Source: Channallabes apus (taxonomy: Eukaryota > Chordata > Actinopteri > Siluriformes > Clariidae). Taken from it: a stretch of DNA of 64,000 nt. The translations under genes were made by a program, and so were the position numbers. Shown one piece after another: positions 41,133 through 53,703 of this stretch. Each line of letters starts with the position of its first letter. Position 1 is the stretch's first letter. The stretch covers positions 7,479,501-7,543,500 of the forward strand of contig CM060112.1 in NCBI GenBank assembly GCA_030522415.1. Direction: 5' to 3'. The notes under the pieces were generated by a model, which had not been told where the DNA came from, searched no databases, and saw only the letters and a program-made list of their open reading frames with translations.

Positions 41133-41449
41133 GACATGGGTTTAGTCATGCTGTACATTTCCTTTTTCATCCAGTGTGAGTAAAACCATTTGCATTAATG
41201 AAGCGCCTTTACACATGAAGCACGTTCTGCTAAACACTTCCTACATCCTATTTAATCTAGAACCCTTAACTGTTCATCAGTTGTAGCTCTGTAGGAGAAC
41301 CATAAACTAACTATGAGAAAAGTATACAAACTATACAAAAGTCCTGTCAACTGAAAAACAGGAAACTCCTGGAAATGGCGAAGAGGAAGGAACCTATAGT
41401 AGGGATATCGAAATTCAGGAAACGAGGGAACGAGTGACACTGGACACTA

Positions 41450-43320
41450 ACAAACACTTGCAAAATAGTGAACAATAAAAATCTGTGCACTAATAAACAC
41501 TAGTACAACAGTGAGCTCCTGGAAATGATTGAACACTAGTCAAATATGGACACTGAATTCTAGGTTACACTGGAGAGAAAAGTCACATGCGAGAGGTGTA
41601 CTGTTCTGGGTCACCCGAAAAACGGGTTAAATATGGACACAATGCTGATGAACTCTTTCATTTAAAAAAAATACAGAACTAGTGAGCAACTGGAAACTAG
41701 TCAACACTTGTAAAATAGCAATAGTGAATACTAATGCATACTAAGCCACACCTCTTAACTAAGGAACACAGACAATAAAAAAAACTACTGGGTCATGTAC
41801 AATAGGATAATGTAAACCCAATAACACTTTAAACCAGGGAATAACTGCAAACTAGACAACATTTGTGAACAAAGGGACATTTCAAAAAGGGACACTGATA
41901 TGTATACTAATAAACACTTGTAAACTAGGGAATGCCTGTATACTAGTGAACTTCTGTGTATTCATTAACACATGTACACTAGTGAACTAGTGAAACTAGG
42001 GGACACTTGTAAACAAGGGAACATCTATAAAAAAGGAACACCTGCAAACTAGGGGACACCTGTAAACTAGGAGACACCCGTAAAAATAGGGGACACCTGA
42101 AAACTAGGGGACACTTGTAAACTAGGGGACACCTGTAAACTAGGAGACACCCGTAAAAATAGGGGACACCTGCAAACTTGGGGACACCTGAAAACTAGGG
42201 GACACCCGTAAAAATAGGGGACACCCGCAAACTTGGGGACCCCCGAAAACTAGGGGACACTTGTAAACTAGGGGACACCTGTAAACTAGGGGACACCTGA
42301 AAACTAGGGGACACCCGTAAAAATAGGGGACACCCGCAAACTTGGGGACCCCCGAAAACTAGGGGACACTTGTAAACTAGGGGACACCTGTAAACTAGGA
42401 GACACCCGTAAAAATAGGGGACACCTGCAAACTTGGGGACACCTGAAAACTAGGGGACACCCGTAAAAATAGGGGACACCCGCAAACTTGGGGACCCCCG
42501 AAAACTAGGGGACACTTGTAAACTAGGGGACACCTGTAAACTAGGGGACACCTGTAAACTAGGGGATACCTGTAAACTAGGAGACATGTAAAATAGGGAA
42601 CACCTGTAAACTAGGAGACATCTGTAAAATAGGGGACACCTGTAAACTAGGGGACACCTGTAAACTAGGAGACATCTGTAAAATAGGAGACATCTGTAAA
42701 CTAGGAGACATCTGTAAACTAGGGGACACCTGTAAACTAGGGGACACCTGTAAACTAGGAGACATCTGTAAAATAGGAGACATCTGTAAACTAGGGAACA
42801 CAAGCAAACTAGGCGAAACCTGTTAATTAGAGGACATCTGCAAGCTAGGGGACACCTTTAAATTAGGGGACACCTGCAAAGGGACATCTGTAAATTAGGT
42901 AACACCTGTGAACAGTGAACCACCTGTAAACTATAGAACTGACATAATCTAGTGATACTTGTTGGCCATTTAAAATGTGTATACTAGTAGAAAACACTTG
43001 CAAAGTAAAAAAAAAAAAAACACACATGTAAAGTAATAAACATTTGTAAACTAGTGAAAACCTGTTCAAATGCATAAAAATAGGGAATAGTTGTAAACTT
43101 GTAAACTCATTTATACTTGTAAAATAGTAAACACTTGTAAACAAGGGACAAACTCTACAGAAGTCAACACCTACAGTATAAACAAGATAACATGTGTGAA
43201 TAGCTCACTACCTGTACATGAGGGAACACTTGTAAAAATAATGAACGCCTATGAATTAGTGAACACCTGGAAACTGGTTAACACTTACAACATCTGTAAA
43301 CAAGGGACATCGGAAGAGCA
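41450..43320. repeat. 18-bp minisatellite with higher-order units
   Basis: Core 42000-42800 of an 18-bp unit close to ACACCTGTAAACTAGGGG. Variants (CCGTAAAAATAGGGG, CTGCAAACTTGGGG) alternate in a fixed order that itself repeats at about 42108, 42243 and 42358. Flanks to 41450 and 43320 keep decayed units such as AACACTTGTAAAC. 18 is a multiple of 3, hence open antisense frames reading SLQVSP repeats; not genes. Confidence 0.93.
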
Positions 43321-43431
43321 GGAACTGTGGAACACCTGCCCATGTGGTACTGAGACAGGTGATAAATCACTCTAAACACAGGGTTACATTGAAGACTTCA
43401 TAACATGTGGTCATGTGACTGACTCTGGCTC

Positions 43432-43797
43432 CTGTGTGTGTGTGTGTGTGTGTGTGTGTCCTGTATCAAGAGTGTAATAACATCTACAAGATTCAATTAC
43501 AGGATCTTTCTCTATGTCCATCTTTCCACAGCTGAACTTCTGTCCATCTCTCTCTCTCTCGCTGTCTCTCTCTCGCTGTCTCTCTCTCGCTGTCTCTCTC
43601 TCGCTGTCTCTGTCTGTCTCTCAAACCAGTGTTACGTGAGTGTGTACTAGTGTGTGCAATGCAGTAAAGACTGTGCATCTCTATCAATGTGACCCAACAC
43701 ACCCACAACCACAAACTTCTGCAACAGGGTGAAACCCTCCACTCAACTTCATTCTTGGTCATTTCCTTGCTCTCTCATCAGGTCACCACTCTGACAG

Positions 43798-43873
<76 letters not shown>
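43432..43873. repeat. Cluster of (TG)n, (TCTCGCTG)n, (GA)n
   Basis: TG run 43432-43459, 15-bp TCTCTCTCGCTG-type units 43547-43620, TG then GA run 43799-43873. Nothing coding. Confidence 0.9.
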
Positions 43874-43877
<4 letters not shown>

Positions 43878-43954
43878 GTGCAACAGAATTTCTGTCTGTC
43901 TGATCCTATAGACCTCTCAATACTCATCCAATCATGTTTATCAAACAGGAACAC

Positions 43955-44020
43955 ATCACACCAGTCTTGAGATTTGAACCCACAACCTTCTGGTTTCTGG
44001 TGCTGAAACTTAACGCAACA
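43955..44020 (-). repeat. Possible tRNA-SINE fragment
   Basis: TTGAGATTTGAACCCACAAC and CTTCTGGTTTCTGGTGCTG resemble the B-box part of a tRNA-like SINE on the minus strand. Too short for certainty. Confidence 0.3.
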
Positions 44021-44915
44021 GTTACAAAACTTATTTCATCCCAGGAATGTACTGTAAAGTTGCTTGAAAGTTATTTCCAGCTTGGGTTATTTGAAAAAAA
44101 AAATGGAACAAAACTCTAGTCCATACTAAAGTCTCAGCACATAGTAGTGACTAAAACTCAAGTAGAGGAAAGGAGGCATGATCTAAAGTTTAACCTTCGA
44201 TATCATACATTAAATTTATAAAACTCTGCTAGGCTATTACCAGATCATTACTAACTGTTTGAAGAGAGGGTGATGATTAAAAGATGGATGTAAAGACTTG
44301 CTCTTTCTCTGTCTTCACAGTTCTTCAGGACTCCAGGAATCTGAGGTCTGATGCATGACGATCCTAATCTGTCTCTCAAACTGCACTCTTCTGTACATGT
44401 CTACAGTACACGATGCTCTTGTGTAAAAAGCTGGGCTGGGTGGTTGTACGGAAAAACCTTAATGATGACGTACAGTGCTGGAAACTTGTGCTGAGTTTTG
44501 CTATCCAGGTATCATTATTCCACTCCTTTATGTCACCAAGTCAAATCAACTCAAATCCAACCGAGTTGTTGTTAAAGCTGATGTGACCTGCAGAGATGAT
44601 CTACTATTAAAAACAAAGTGCAAATAAATAGAGTTTAATAATTCATTGTTAGTCTTTCTTTCTTTTTTCTTACTTTTGCTGTCGCTATAACATTATGATG
44701 TACAGTTCCCCTCTGGTTTATGAGTGAATGATACTACATAGATATAATGCAGGGTTGCTGCTGATTATGTTTTCTATAGCAACATATTCTGAAATGTTTT
44801 ACTTCTCTAAAAACACAGAAACATCCCAAGAATTTAAATGTGTGTAATGTTCAGCACATTTGAGATCCTTGCTTACATTATAAAGAAATTATAAAATGAT
44901 TAAGCCATGCCCCCA

Positions 44916-44946
<31 letters not shown>

Positions 44947-46190
44947 TAAAAACTTTTCATCTAATTATTATCTGCTTGATCCTATGGACATTGTAGTGAA
45001 TTGAGCTACATCTCTACTCTACAAAACAACCGACAATTTTGCGACTATTTGCAAAAATGTTAAATAAAAGTCTCTTTATATACAATGTCATATAATAATA
45101 AAAACCTATTAATTATTCTACCCAATTATTATTAGGATTAGATTATGCAGAACGCTAATTACGCGTGTTATTAAATAGCTTTAACAATGATAAGGCATAA
45201 ATATTATTAGTTCTGACCGAGTAATCTGATTGAATGAGAAGCTTTCCATGAGTGCTAATAATAGACCATAGCAGCACTGGGATGTTTAACCACGAGTATT
45301 CTAACAATTGTTACTTTCACTAACTGTCAGATGTCAGCATGGGTGAAAGTAGGTCGGCATAGTCTGTAGTACCGGATAGAGGAGAGAGTAGCTGCCTGCC
45401 AAAACCCACATTTGAAACCAGTCGCAGAAGCACTTTCAACAAGAACACACATCTGATAACGGTATCTCATCTTAAACACTCCTTTGTCTCCTTAGTAATT
45501 GCTTCTAAGCCATTCTGAACTGCGTGTGAACCATCCATGTTGTTCTATTCATGGCTAACTTTCTGATAACACATGGTTGAATCCCAATTCCCTCTCCCAA
45601 ATAACCCCTGATCAAGGGCACTACTTGGTGTGTGGAACAAGGGATTGCACGTCCTATATAGTGCTCAAGCTTTCCATTGAACCCTTTTTGCAATTCAACC
45701 TTGAAACCCCAGACGTTAGAGAATATTCAAAAGTGGAATAAGTGGAAATATAAAGAGAAACTTTTGAGATTTAAAAAAACAGTCCATCACCTCTCATGTG
45801 ATATGGCTTAAATATACTACACACGTGTAACATGAAATTGTACACATATCATCACATATGATGCTTTTATTTCCATAATTTCCATTCCAATACTGAAAAG
45901 TACTATTAAACTACTGTTTAAAGCATTAAATTATACAGTACTATTCTTTATTTCTTTCCTTATTTCCTATTTTCATGTCAATGATATTGCTCAGTCTTTT
46001 CACTGTTGCTTTCCTTCAGTGCTAAACACTGATTTACAGTTTCATGATCAAGAGCCAATACCTCTCCATTCCTCATGCTAGCATTTTCAATAAAGAAAAC
46101 ATTAAAATATTACACAGTTTATGGCATCTTGATGATGTTTCCTTGACTGGAGCTAGCTGTACGCCGCTTCCTCCTACAGGTGCTGAACGC
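44021..46190. other. Intergenic, no gene seen
   Basis: Contains an (AAC)n at 44916-44945. The block 45480-45720 (GGGCACTACTTGGTGTGTGG, GTCCTATATAGTGCTC) resembles an interspersed repeat but cannot be named. No exon supported. Confidence 0.5.
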
Positions 46191-46257
46191 AGGTGATCAA
46201 TAGCAGCAGGGTGAATGACTGCTAAATAATACATTAACTGGGCTATGTGATCCAGGG

Positions 46258-46377
46258 TATGTGTGTGTGTGTGTGTGTGTGTGTGTCTGTATTTGTGTGT
46301 GTGAACTCCATATCATCCAATTTTCAACGCAACAACAACCAGGAACATGATTCCGCAATTGCAACCATTCAATAAGC

Positions 46378-46450
<73 letters not shown>
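46258..46450. repeat. (TG)n and (CA)n pair
   Basis: TG run 46259-46302 and a long CA run 46381-46450, inverted relative to each other and about 80 bp apart, so single strands could pair. Confidence 0.95.
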
Positions 46451-46452
<2 letters not shown>

Positions 46453-46554
46453 AGGAAGACTTAACAACATGGAGAAATACAGAAAGAGAAACATGGGGGA
46501 ATAATGGTTTGGCTGGAAAATAAAAGACTGAAAGCAAGACAGAGCCAGAATATT

Positions 46555-47940
46555 GCTGATGTGTATGAGTTGGTTATGATGTAATGTACTGGGAGGGGTT
46601 TTGGTTATGATGTAATAACGGGGGTGGTGGGGGGTGGTGAGAGGGGGTTGTATATGATGTAATATACTGGGAGGGGTTTTGGATACAATGTAAAGTACTA
46701 GGAGGGGTTTTGGTTACGGTGTAATGTACTGGCAGCGGTTTCAGTTATGATGTAATGCACTAGGAGGGGTTTTGATTATGATGTAATGTACTGAGAGGGG
46801 TTTTGGATATGATGTAATGAACTGGCAGGGGTTTTGGATATGATGTAATGTACTGGCAGGGGTTTTGTTTATGATATGATGTACTGGGAGGGGCTTTGGA
46901 TATGATGTAATGTACTGGGAGTGGCTTTGGTTATGATGTAATAACGGGGATGGTGAGGGGTGGTGAGAGGTGGTTGTACGTAATGTAATATACTGGGAGG
47001 GGATTTAGTTAAGATGTTAATTACTGAGAGGGGTTTGAAAATGATGTAATATACTGGGGCGGGGGGGCGGGGGTTGGATATGATATAATATACTGGGGTT
47101 TTGGATATGATATACGGTGAGGGGATTTGGTTAAGATGTAATGTACTGGCAGGGGTTTTAGTGTTGATATAACGTACTGGGAGGGGTGTTGTACATGATG
47201 TAATACACGGGAGGGGTTTTGATTATGATGAATTGGAAGGGTTTTGCATATAACGTAATATACTGGGAGGGGTTTTGGAAACAATGTAAAGTACTAGGAG
47301 GGGTTTTGGTTACGGTGTAATGTACTGGCAGCGGTTTCAGTTATGATGTAATGCACTAGGAGGGGTTTTGTACATGATGTAATATACTGGGGGAGAGGTT
47401 TTGGATATGATGTAATGTACTGAGAGGGGTTTTGGTTCTGATTTAATGTACTGAGAGGGCGTTTGTTTATAATGACCCGGGAGGGGTTTTGGATATGATG
47501 TAATTACTGAGAGTGGCTATGGTTATGATGTAATGTACTGGGAGGGGTTTTGTTTATGATGTAATGTACTGGGAGGGGTTTTGGATATGATGTAATTACT
47601 GAGAGTGGCTTTGGTTATGATGTAATGTACTGGGAGGGATTTTGCTTATGATGTAATGTACTGAGAGGGGTTTTGGTTATGATGTGATATACTGGAAGGG
47701 GTTTAGATATGATGTACTGGGAGGGGCTTTGGATATGATGTAATGTAAAGGGAGTGGCTTTGGTTATGATGTACTGTACTGGGAGGGGTTTTGCTTATGA
47801 TGTAATGTACTGGGAGGGGTTTTGGATATGATGTAATGTACTGGGAGGGGCTTTGGATATGATGTAATGTACTGGGAGGGGTTTTCGATATTATGTAATG
47901 TACTAGGAGGGGTTTTGGTTATGATGTACTGAGAGGGGCC
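46555..47940. repeat. 31-bp G-rich minisatellite
   Basis: Unit of about 31 bp: GATGTAATGTACTGGGAGGG plus GTTTTGGATAT. A block with ACAATGTAAAGTACTAGG and GGCAGCGGTTTCAG occurs twice (about 46685-46770 and 47278-47368), showing a larger duplicated unit of about 590 bp. Variable units elsewhere. A unit in inverse orientation appears at about 48025-48055. Confidence 0.92.
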
Positions 47941-48002
47941 ACAGACCCCAAGTCGGGAATCAAACCCAGACCTGGGGGTGCTCACCAGCTACGCCACTCT
48001 GC
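47940..48002 (-). repeat. tRNA-like head fragment
   Basis: Minus strand: GTAGCAGAGTGGCGTAGCTG then GGTTTGATTCCCGAC gives A- and B-box-like text at tRNA spacing. Sits between the minisatellite and an inverted minisatellite unit. Confidence 0.55.
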
Positions 48003-48054
48003 TACCGTTCAATACATTAAATCATAATGCAAGCCCCTCCCAGTTCATTACATA

Positions 48055-48435
48055 ATAAAGACTCACTCACTCATCATCTGTACCACGTTACCCTGTATTC
48101 GTGGGGAGCCAGGAGCCTATTCCAGGAGACTTAGGGCACGAGGTGGGGTACATCCTGGACAGGGTGTCAATCCATCGCAGATATATATACACACACTCAC
48201 AAATTCATTCACACATTACAGGCAAATTGAGAATGCCAATTAGCCTAACGTGCTGGTCTTTTGACTGTAGGAGGAAACCAGAATACCCGGAGGAAACCCA
48301 CTAAGCACGGGGAGAACATGCAAACTCCATGCACATAGAGACAGGAATCAGGCCTGGCCGGGAATCGAACCCAGACCCTGAAGGTGCAAGGCGACAGTAA
48401 GGCGACAGTGCTAACCACTACACCACCGTGCTGTA
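48055..48435 (-). mobile_element. (TGAA)-type SINE copy
   Basis: Same order as 22943-23311: tail side (ACTC)n and TGTACCACGTTACCCTG, CCAGGAGACTTAGGGCACG, GAGGAAACCCACTAAGC, CGGGAATCGAACCCAGACC (B box) and GGCGACAGTGCTAACCACTA (A box) at the right. GGCGACAGTAAGGCGACAGT is a small local duplication in this copy. Confidence 0.88.
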
Positions 48436-48485
48436 CACATAATAACCAATCCTCTTCAAAATAACCAAACCCATACACACATACA

Positions 48486-48510
48486 AAGAAGAAGAAGAAG
48501 AAGAAGAAGA
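48486..48510. repeat. (GAA)n and nearby (TG)n, (GA)n
   Basis: GAA run 48487-48509; TG run 48681-48706; GA run 48788-48811. Confidence 0.85.
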
Positions 48511-48829
48511 CAAAGAATAAATACTAGAAAGTTGTTGTAGTCATTAAGTAAAAAATAAAAAAAATCAATCCTGATACAAAATTATAAGACTGGGCGACTC
48601 ATGACGTGTCACCGTGCGTATCTGTGATTTCACTGTGTAGATCTGCGTGTGCACGTGCATGGCTGTTTGTGTATGTATACATGTGTGTGTGTGTGTGTGT
48701 GTGTGTTTATGAATAAAATGAATAGATTATGAACAGTAATTAGACTTACATGGAAATCAATGTGCTGATGGGGAGAGCTGCAGGCTATGGAGAGAGAGAG
48801 AGAGAGAGAGAGACAGAAAGTGTCTTAGA

Positions 48830-49160
48830 GTGATGCTGAGTGTCCTGCCCCCATTCACCCTGCAGCTACCCATTTCCTGAGCGGGTGTGTGTCTCGCCAT
48901 GATCGTGGTTAATGAACATATGGGTCTTCCTCTGATCACACACACGTGCTTCATACAAGCAGAAGCCTTCTTTCACCAATTCACGCACCTCATCTTTCTG
49001 AGCCTTACTTACATTAACTCTCCAGCTGCCAGGTGCATGATGGGATATTCTCACACCGAATGTATTTAATGAAATATTATATACCAGCGTGTCCAGCCCA
49101 CACCACCTGATCCGCTGAGAAGTGGTCGAGCTAGGGTGTATGGTTCTGTCTAATTTCACA
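48830..49160. promoter_or_regulatory. Candidate conserved island 6
   Basis: Balanced unique stretch with GCCATGATCGTGGTTAATGA, TTCACCAATTCACGCACC and CCAGGTGCATGATGGGATAT. Open frames on both strands lack splice or start support. Confidence 0.3.
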
Positions 49161-49989
49161 GGTTCTTTACCTCTTCAGCTTCCTGTATTATTTAACTGCC
49201 CACGTGCTCCACTGGTTGCTATAGTAACGCAATGCTTTTAGACATTAGTTTTTTATGTTGTTGCTATCAGTTAGCAGTTCCATGGGTATAATTAGTGGTC
49301 GAACTATAAACATGAGTTTAAATGATTAGCTAAAAGGCAATAAATTAGCCGACCTTAATAACCTTAATAGGTCACCATAATATAATTACATATTAAGATT
49401 AATTACCAAGATTACAAATTCTAATTAATTGCTTCATTGCTTCATTCACTGGTTAATATATCACTATTATATCTGATTTGTGACTTTGGCACGAAAACCA
49501 TATGAAATTGTTAAAAGTTAAAGCTGATCATAATGATTTTATAATAATTTCTGTAAGTTTATAAAAAAAAAGTTTGGTTTTGGTCAAACTTGGATGGTGG
49601 CTTCCTTTAATATTAAATAATTTCATGCCTTAAGTTAGATCTTTATGTTTAATGATTTATAGGTCACTATGTGGCTTAACAAACAAACAAACAAACAAAA
49701 AACAAACAAAAAAAAGAACTATTACTCAAGACTACATTAAAAACACAAAACCCCAAAAAATCCAGCTTGTTGGAATTAAAATATGAAGAACCGAGGGGGG
49801 TCAAGACTTTTGCACAGTGCTGTTTATAGATGACTTGTTCAGCATCCGTAAAAATAAGCTAACATAACATATCCTGTTATGATTATACAGTAATTGTGCT
49901 ATATACTGTGATTTATAGTAGCTATAAACTCTTGTAGTTTCCACTTCACTTTTAAAGCACTGACACTGGAGACTCCTTCCATTATCTAA
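49161..49989. other. Intergenic, no gene seen
   Basis: AT-rich, with an AAAC-type run at 49680-49715. Nothing supported. Confidence 0.55.
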
Positions 49990-50095
49990 AGCACTTATCT
50001 TGAGCAGGGACACACAGGTGGCCTCAAGCCCATCCCAGGGAACTTAATGCATGAGGTGCTGCTTTATTATGGATGGCGTGCCAAAACATCACATT
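49990..50095 (-). repeat. Decayed (TGAA)-type SINE piece
   Basis: CAAGCCCATCCCAGGGAACT, AATGCATGAGGTG and GGATGGCGTGCCAAAACATC follow the 3' half of the 22943 element with many substitutions. Confidence 0.6.
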
Positions 50096-50149
50096 TTTTA
50101 AATTAGTTTTTTTGCTGGTGTTATAGAAATTATAATGTAATAAAAACAG

Positions 50150-50560
50150 CTGTTTTTGAAAATAATTTAACCCCAGAACCGAGCGTTCAGCAGCGCTGTG
50201 TGGTTTAAGACCATGAGACTGCCAAACTGTCTGTTAAAGCACTCGATGTGATGTAGTTGAATTTAATGAATCTTCCACTCAGCCTCAATCAGGCGAGACT
50301 CTCAGGTTTAACGCCCTGATTGTTTGATGGTGAAAACGTTTAACCTTGACCTGTTAGGATCACACTTAATATTGAGGATGTGACTGGCCATATTTGAACA
50401 GAAAATGGTGTGCGAAATGGCCTCGTCCTCGTCGCGGCTCTTCGAATAAACTCTTGTTTAAACAGATGATCGGCGCAGGATGAAGATGTGACCCAGTCGC
50501 GCTTGTAACCTCATTACATACCGCCAGTGTAGTAATTCCAGGAGATTAGCGAGAGTGTGT
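50150..50560. promoter_or_regulatory. Candidate conserved island 7
   Basis: Balanced non-repetitive sequence, with GAATTTAATGAATCTTCCAC, GGCGAGACTCTCAGGTTTAA and GTTTAAACAGATGATCGGCG. No coding frame of note. Confidence 0.35.
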
Positions 50561-50869
50561 GAGTGCACATGTGTGTGTGTGTGTGCGCATGTAAGATGTG
50601 TGTATCATGAACGGAAGACTCAGAGTTTAAACTTATTTGGTTTCAATTTGGATACCAATTGTACAATGCATAGCATGAAGTTAATAATAATAATAATTAT
50701 CATTATTATTGTAAACAACTCAAATGACCAGCATACGTGTTCACCTGTTTATTTACAATTTTCATCTGAAAAAAAGTGTTCTACTGCTACACAGACTGTG
50801 ATCCTGGAGCACAACCAGTCTACTGCTAAAAGAACACCAATGACCTAATTAAAGAAGACTAATGAAGAC

Positions 50870-51440
50870 CGGTTACGGAGATAAGACATTTCGTTCCTCT
50901 CAGTGCTCTCAGACTTGCTGAAACCGTATCCGTGTATTAATAGAGGACAAGCTGAAGGTTTGAAAATCGATGCAGATGTCGGTGTCGTGTGTTGTTAGCC
51001 CCGTGCGGTGTCTCGGTTAATAAAGCTCGCGGAACGGAACAAAGCACCGCGCCTCTCTTTGAATGCAAAAGAGTGGCCGCTGTAATCTCCCTTTATCAAA
51101 TATTAATGTGGGAAAAATGAATCCGCATTGGAGATTGTTTTTCTAATTCGCTCTGCGTGACGGTCGCGAGGCGCACTCTGGACTCTCCGGCCTTTACAGT
51201 CGTACAAGTACCGCACACAATATCAGGGAAATGTCAGATTAGTTCGAATGATGTTCTTCCCGCGCTCACTGAGGAACTAGGAGGCAGTAACAAACTCGAA
51301 CTGTATCAACGTCATTACGCGCTAACAGGGCTGATTTGGACTCTCGTTACGACTGCAGAATGTGCCCCGGTTTTAGCTCGGTAGTTTGTAAAATCCAATC
51401 TTAACCCTCTCACAGCCTCAATTTAAGATCATAAATATTA
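50870..51440. promoter_or_regulatory. Candidate conserved island 8
   Basis: About 570 bp, richer in CpG than its surround: GGTGTCTCGGTTAATAAAGC, AAATATTAATGTGGG, GATTGTTTTTCTAATTCGC and GTCATTACGCGCTAACAGG. A 75-codon forward frame (51157-51384) has no family resemblance. Confidence 0.4.
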
Positions 51441-51478
51441 AACATGTTCAATATTTACGACTTAACATCCTGTAGTGC

Positions 51479-51530
51479 AGGGGTGGGGGGGGGGGGGTGG
51501 GGGGGGAGGATTTTGGGGAGGTGGCACACT
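51479..51530 (+). repeat. G-run cluster, G-quadruplex-prone
   Basis: Runs of 5, 14, 8 and 4 consecutive G within about 45 bases on the plus strand, easily meeting a four-tract G4 pattern. Directly after candidate island 8. Confidence 0.75.
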
Positions 51531-51714
51531 GCGGACAGTCTTGGGTAAAAACCAGTGATCTAGATGTTATGCTTGAAATACAGAAGGGAAAAAAAAGTTA
51601 ACATTTGTGAGAAACTCTGAAAGACTTTCAGACATGACTCAGAGTTATTATTTGTGAGCATGAGCGTGAAAAAGTGTCCATTTGTACATTTACTGGTTTA
51701 GGTTTGATTAGCAG

Positions 51715-51895
51715 CATGGCAATTTAATGGTTAGCACTGTCACCTTGCACCACTAGTGTTGAGGATTTAGGTTCTCAGAATTCCCCGTAGTGTATGATTG
51801 GGTGTGTGTGTGTGTGTGCTTGTGTTCTGTCAAGAATTTCCACCATGTCCCGTGAAGAAGTGTACCCTGTCTTGTACTCTAATTGCCTTAGAATA
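51715..51895 (+). repeat. Decayed (TGAA)-type SINE, plus strand
   Basis: GCATGGCAATTTAATGGTTA, GCACTGTCACCTTGCACC (A-box side), GATTTAGGTTCTC (decayed B box), a (GT)n, then GTACCCTGTCTTGTACTC. The order follows the family read from its head. Confidence 0.65.
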
Positions 51896-52542
51896 GACTC
51901 TCGCCATACACAGGATATGACGCAGATAACGGAAGCAGTGATATTTATTAGTTAAAAATACACGTCAGTATACCTAATAAACTGACCATGTCGATTAGAG
52001 AAATGTCCCAATGGTGGGACTGGAAAGAAATTCACCCAAGCACAACAAGACTTTCAATACATTTCAAAGTAGGCTTGTCCATTAACTTTAACCTCCCATG
52101 ACAGTCCAGAATGTTTAATAGTGACACACAATTAAAATATATATAATTCCGCAAAAAGGTAGATGATGTCACTTTATTTGGTACTGTATCAGTGAGTATC
52201 TACAGCACAGTGCATAAGTACTCATCCTGTAAAATGTTAGCCAAAAAAATAAAAATAAAAAAATCTGTCCATGACCTTAAATAAAAATAGAAAAATAGAA
52301 TTACACCATAAATGAGAAATTTACACAAGAAAATACAATTAAACAAAATATATATCAAAAAATAAATAGAAAAAATAAAGTAGAATTAAAGTAGAATAGT
52401 TATAATTTTGAACTCAATACCTTGCAAAAAATTCAATTCATAATTATGCTATATTATTTATATTTTTAATAACATATTTAATACTGCCCCTATAGGAAAA
52501 TTCATAGTTTTGGATATTGTTTAACACCAACATGTAACTTTC

Positions 52543-52544
<2 letters not shown>

Positions 52545-52616
<72 letters not shown>
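52545..52616. repeat. (TA)n microsatellite
   Basis: About 36 TA units; surrounding 51900-53100 is AT-rich with a (CA)n at 52877-52915 and no gene. Confidence 0.95.
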
Positions 52617-52624
<8 letters not shown>

Positions 52625-52870
52625 TATCGTCCTGATCTTTTGAAAAATCTCTCAGATCTTCCAGGAACATGTAAGTTCATATTGAGTCACAGCTATAATT
52701 ATTAGGGATGAGAATGACCAGGGACCAACCGATACGATATTATTAAGACACCTCTGTGCCGATTCGATTTTTATTGTGATTCTGTAAGTATCATGATTTT
52801 ATCGTTTTTTTACTTAGATTTATTTTTATAATTCTAAACAACCAACTGAAATGCAAACATGTAAAAAAAA

Positions 52871-52918
<48 letters not shown>

Positions 52919-53099
52919 CAACTAAATTCATCCCCATTTTTCTGTGAAAATGAAAAAGTATCATGGGGTGTGTCAGAAAACAGGAAGTACATAAAGAAAA
53001 AAGGTTCAAGAAAACAGAAAGAAACAAAACGTAAAAGAGAAAATAATGGGATTTAAATAAAGAGAAAAATAAGGGTGCATTAATCTATCTATCAAATCT

Positions 53100-53650
53100 A
53101 TCTTTGCCGTGTTTAATCCTGTTAATGAGCTTCCAGGCCACTTGGGGGAGGCGGAGTTAATTTCCATAATTAACTTGCTGAGCCGTTAACAAAGCACAGG
53201 ACAAGTTTGCTTAAATTGAACTCAGGTCTCCGCGATTACAATCAGCCTTCGCAATTCTTACACTCACTCGCTAACTCTTACATCTTGCCCCATTGCCCCC
53301 CCCCCCTCTCCCCTCCACAGTATCATAACGATATTAATGAGGGGCGTCACACAGCGGTTAATTACAGCAAAGAGGCGAGATCTGGTTTTTCAATTAAGCC
53401 TCACGCTCAGAAGAGCCCGGAAACGTCTTAGCGCCCCAGATGAGGGCTGAATGGCTGGGGTGGGGACCGGGGGACGTGTGAGGGGGCAGTTAGCTGGTGC
53501 TGGGGTAATTAGGTGCCTCATGCCAGGCCTGTTTAAGGGTTAATGAGGCCCGGCGCTTCAATAGCGCAGCCGCCTGTAGGGGGTTTCACTTTGAAGTGTC
53601 ACAAGGTCCCCTTGTTCCGGGTGGCTCGTGTTTCATTTGTCTGAGTGGCA
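53100..53650. promoter_or_regulatory. Candidate conserved island 9
   Basis: Strong contrast with AT-rich flanks: CCATAATTAACTTGCTGAGC, ACGATATTAATGAGGGGC, GCGGTTAATTACAGCAAAG and GGGGTAATTAGGTGCCTCAT give four TAAT-type cores within about 350 bp, in otherwise GC-balanced unique text. Best motif density of all islands. Confidence 0.45.
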
Positions 53651-53703
53651 AATAAAATATTGATGAGGGCTGCCAGCAGACACTCCACCGCCCCAGTCCT
53701 TCT

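Noticed and set aside
42450..42807. Minus-strand ORFs with SLQVSP and LVYRCP repeats
   Set aside because: Frames of the 18-bp minisatellite, no independent coding evidence.
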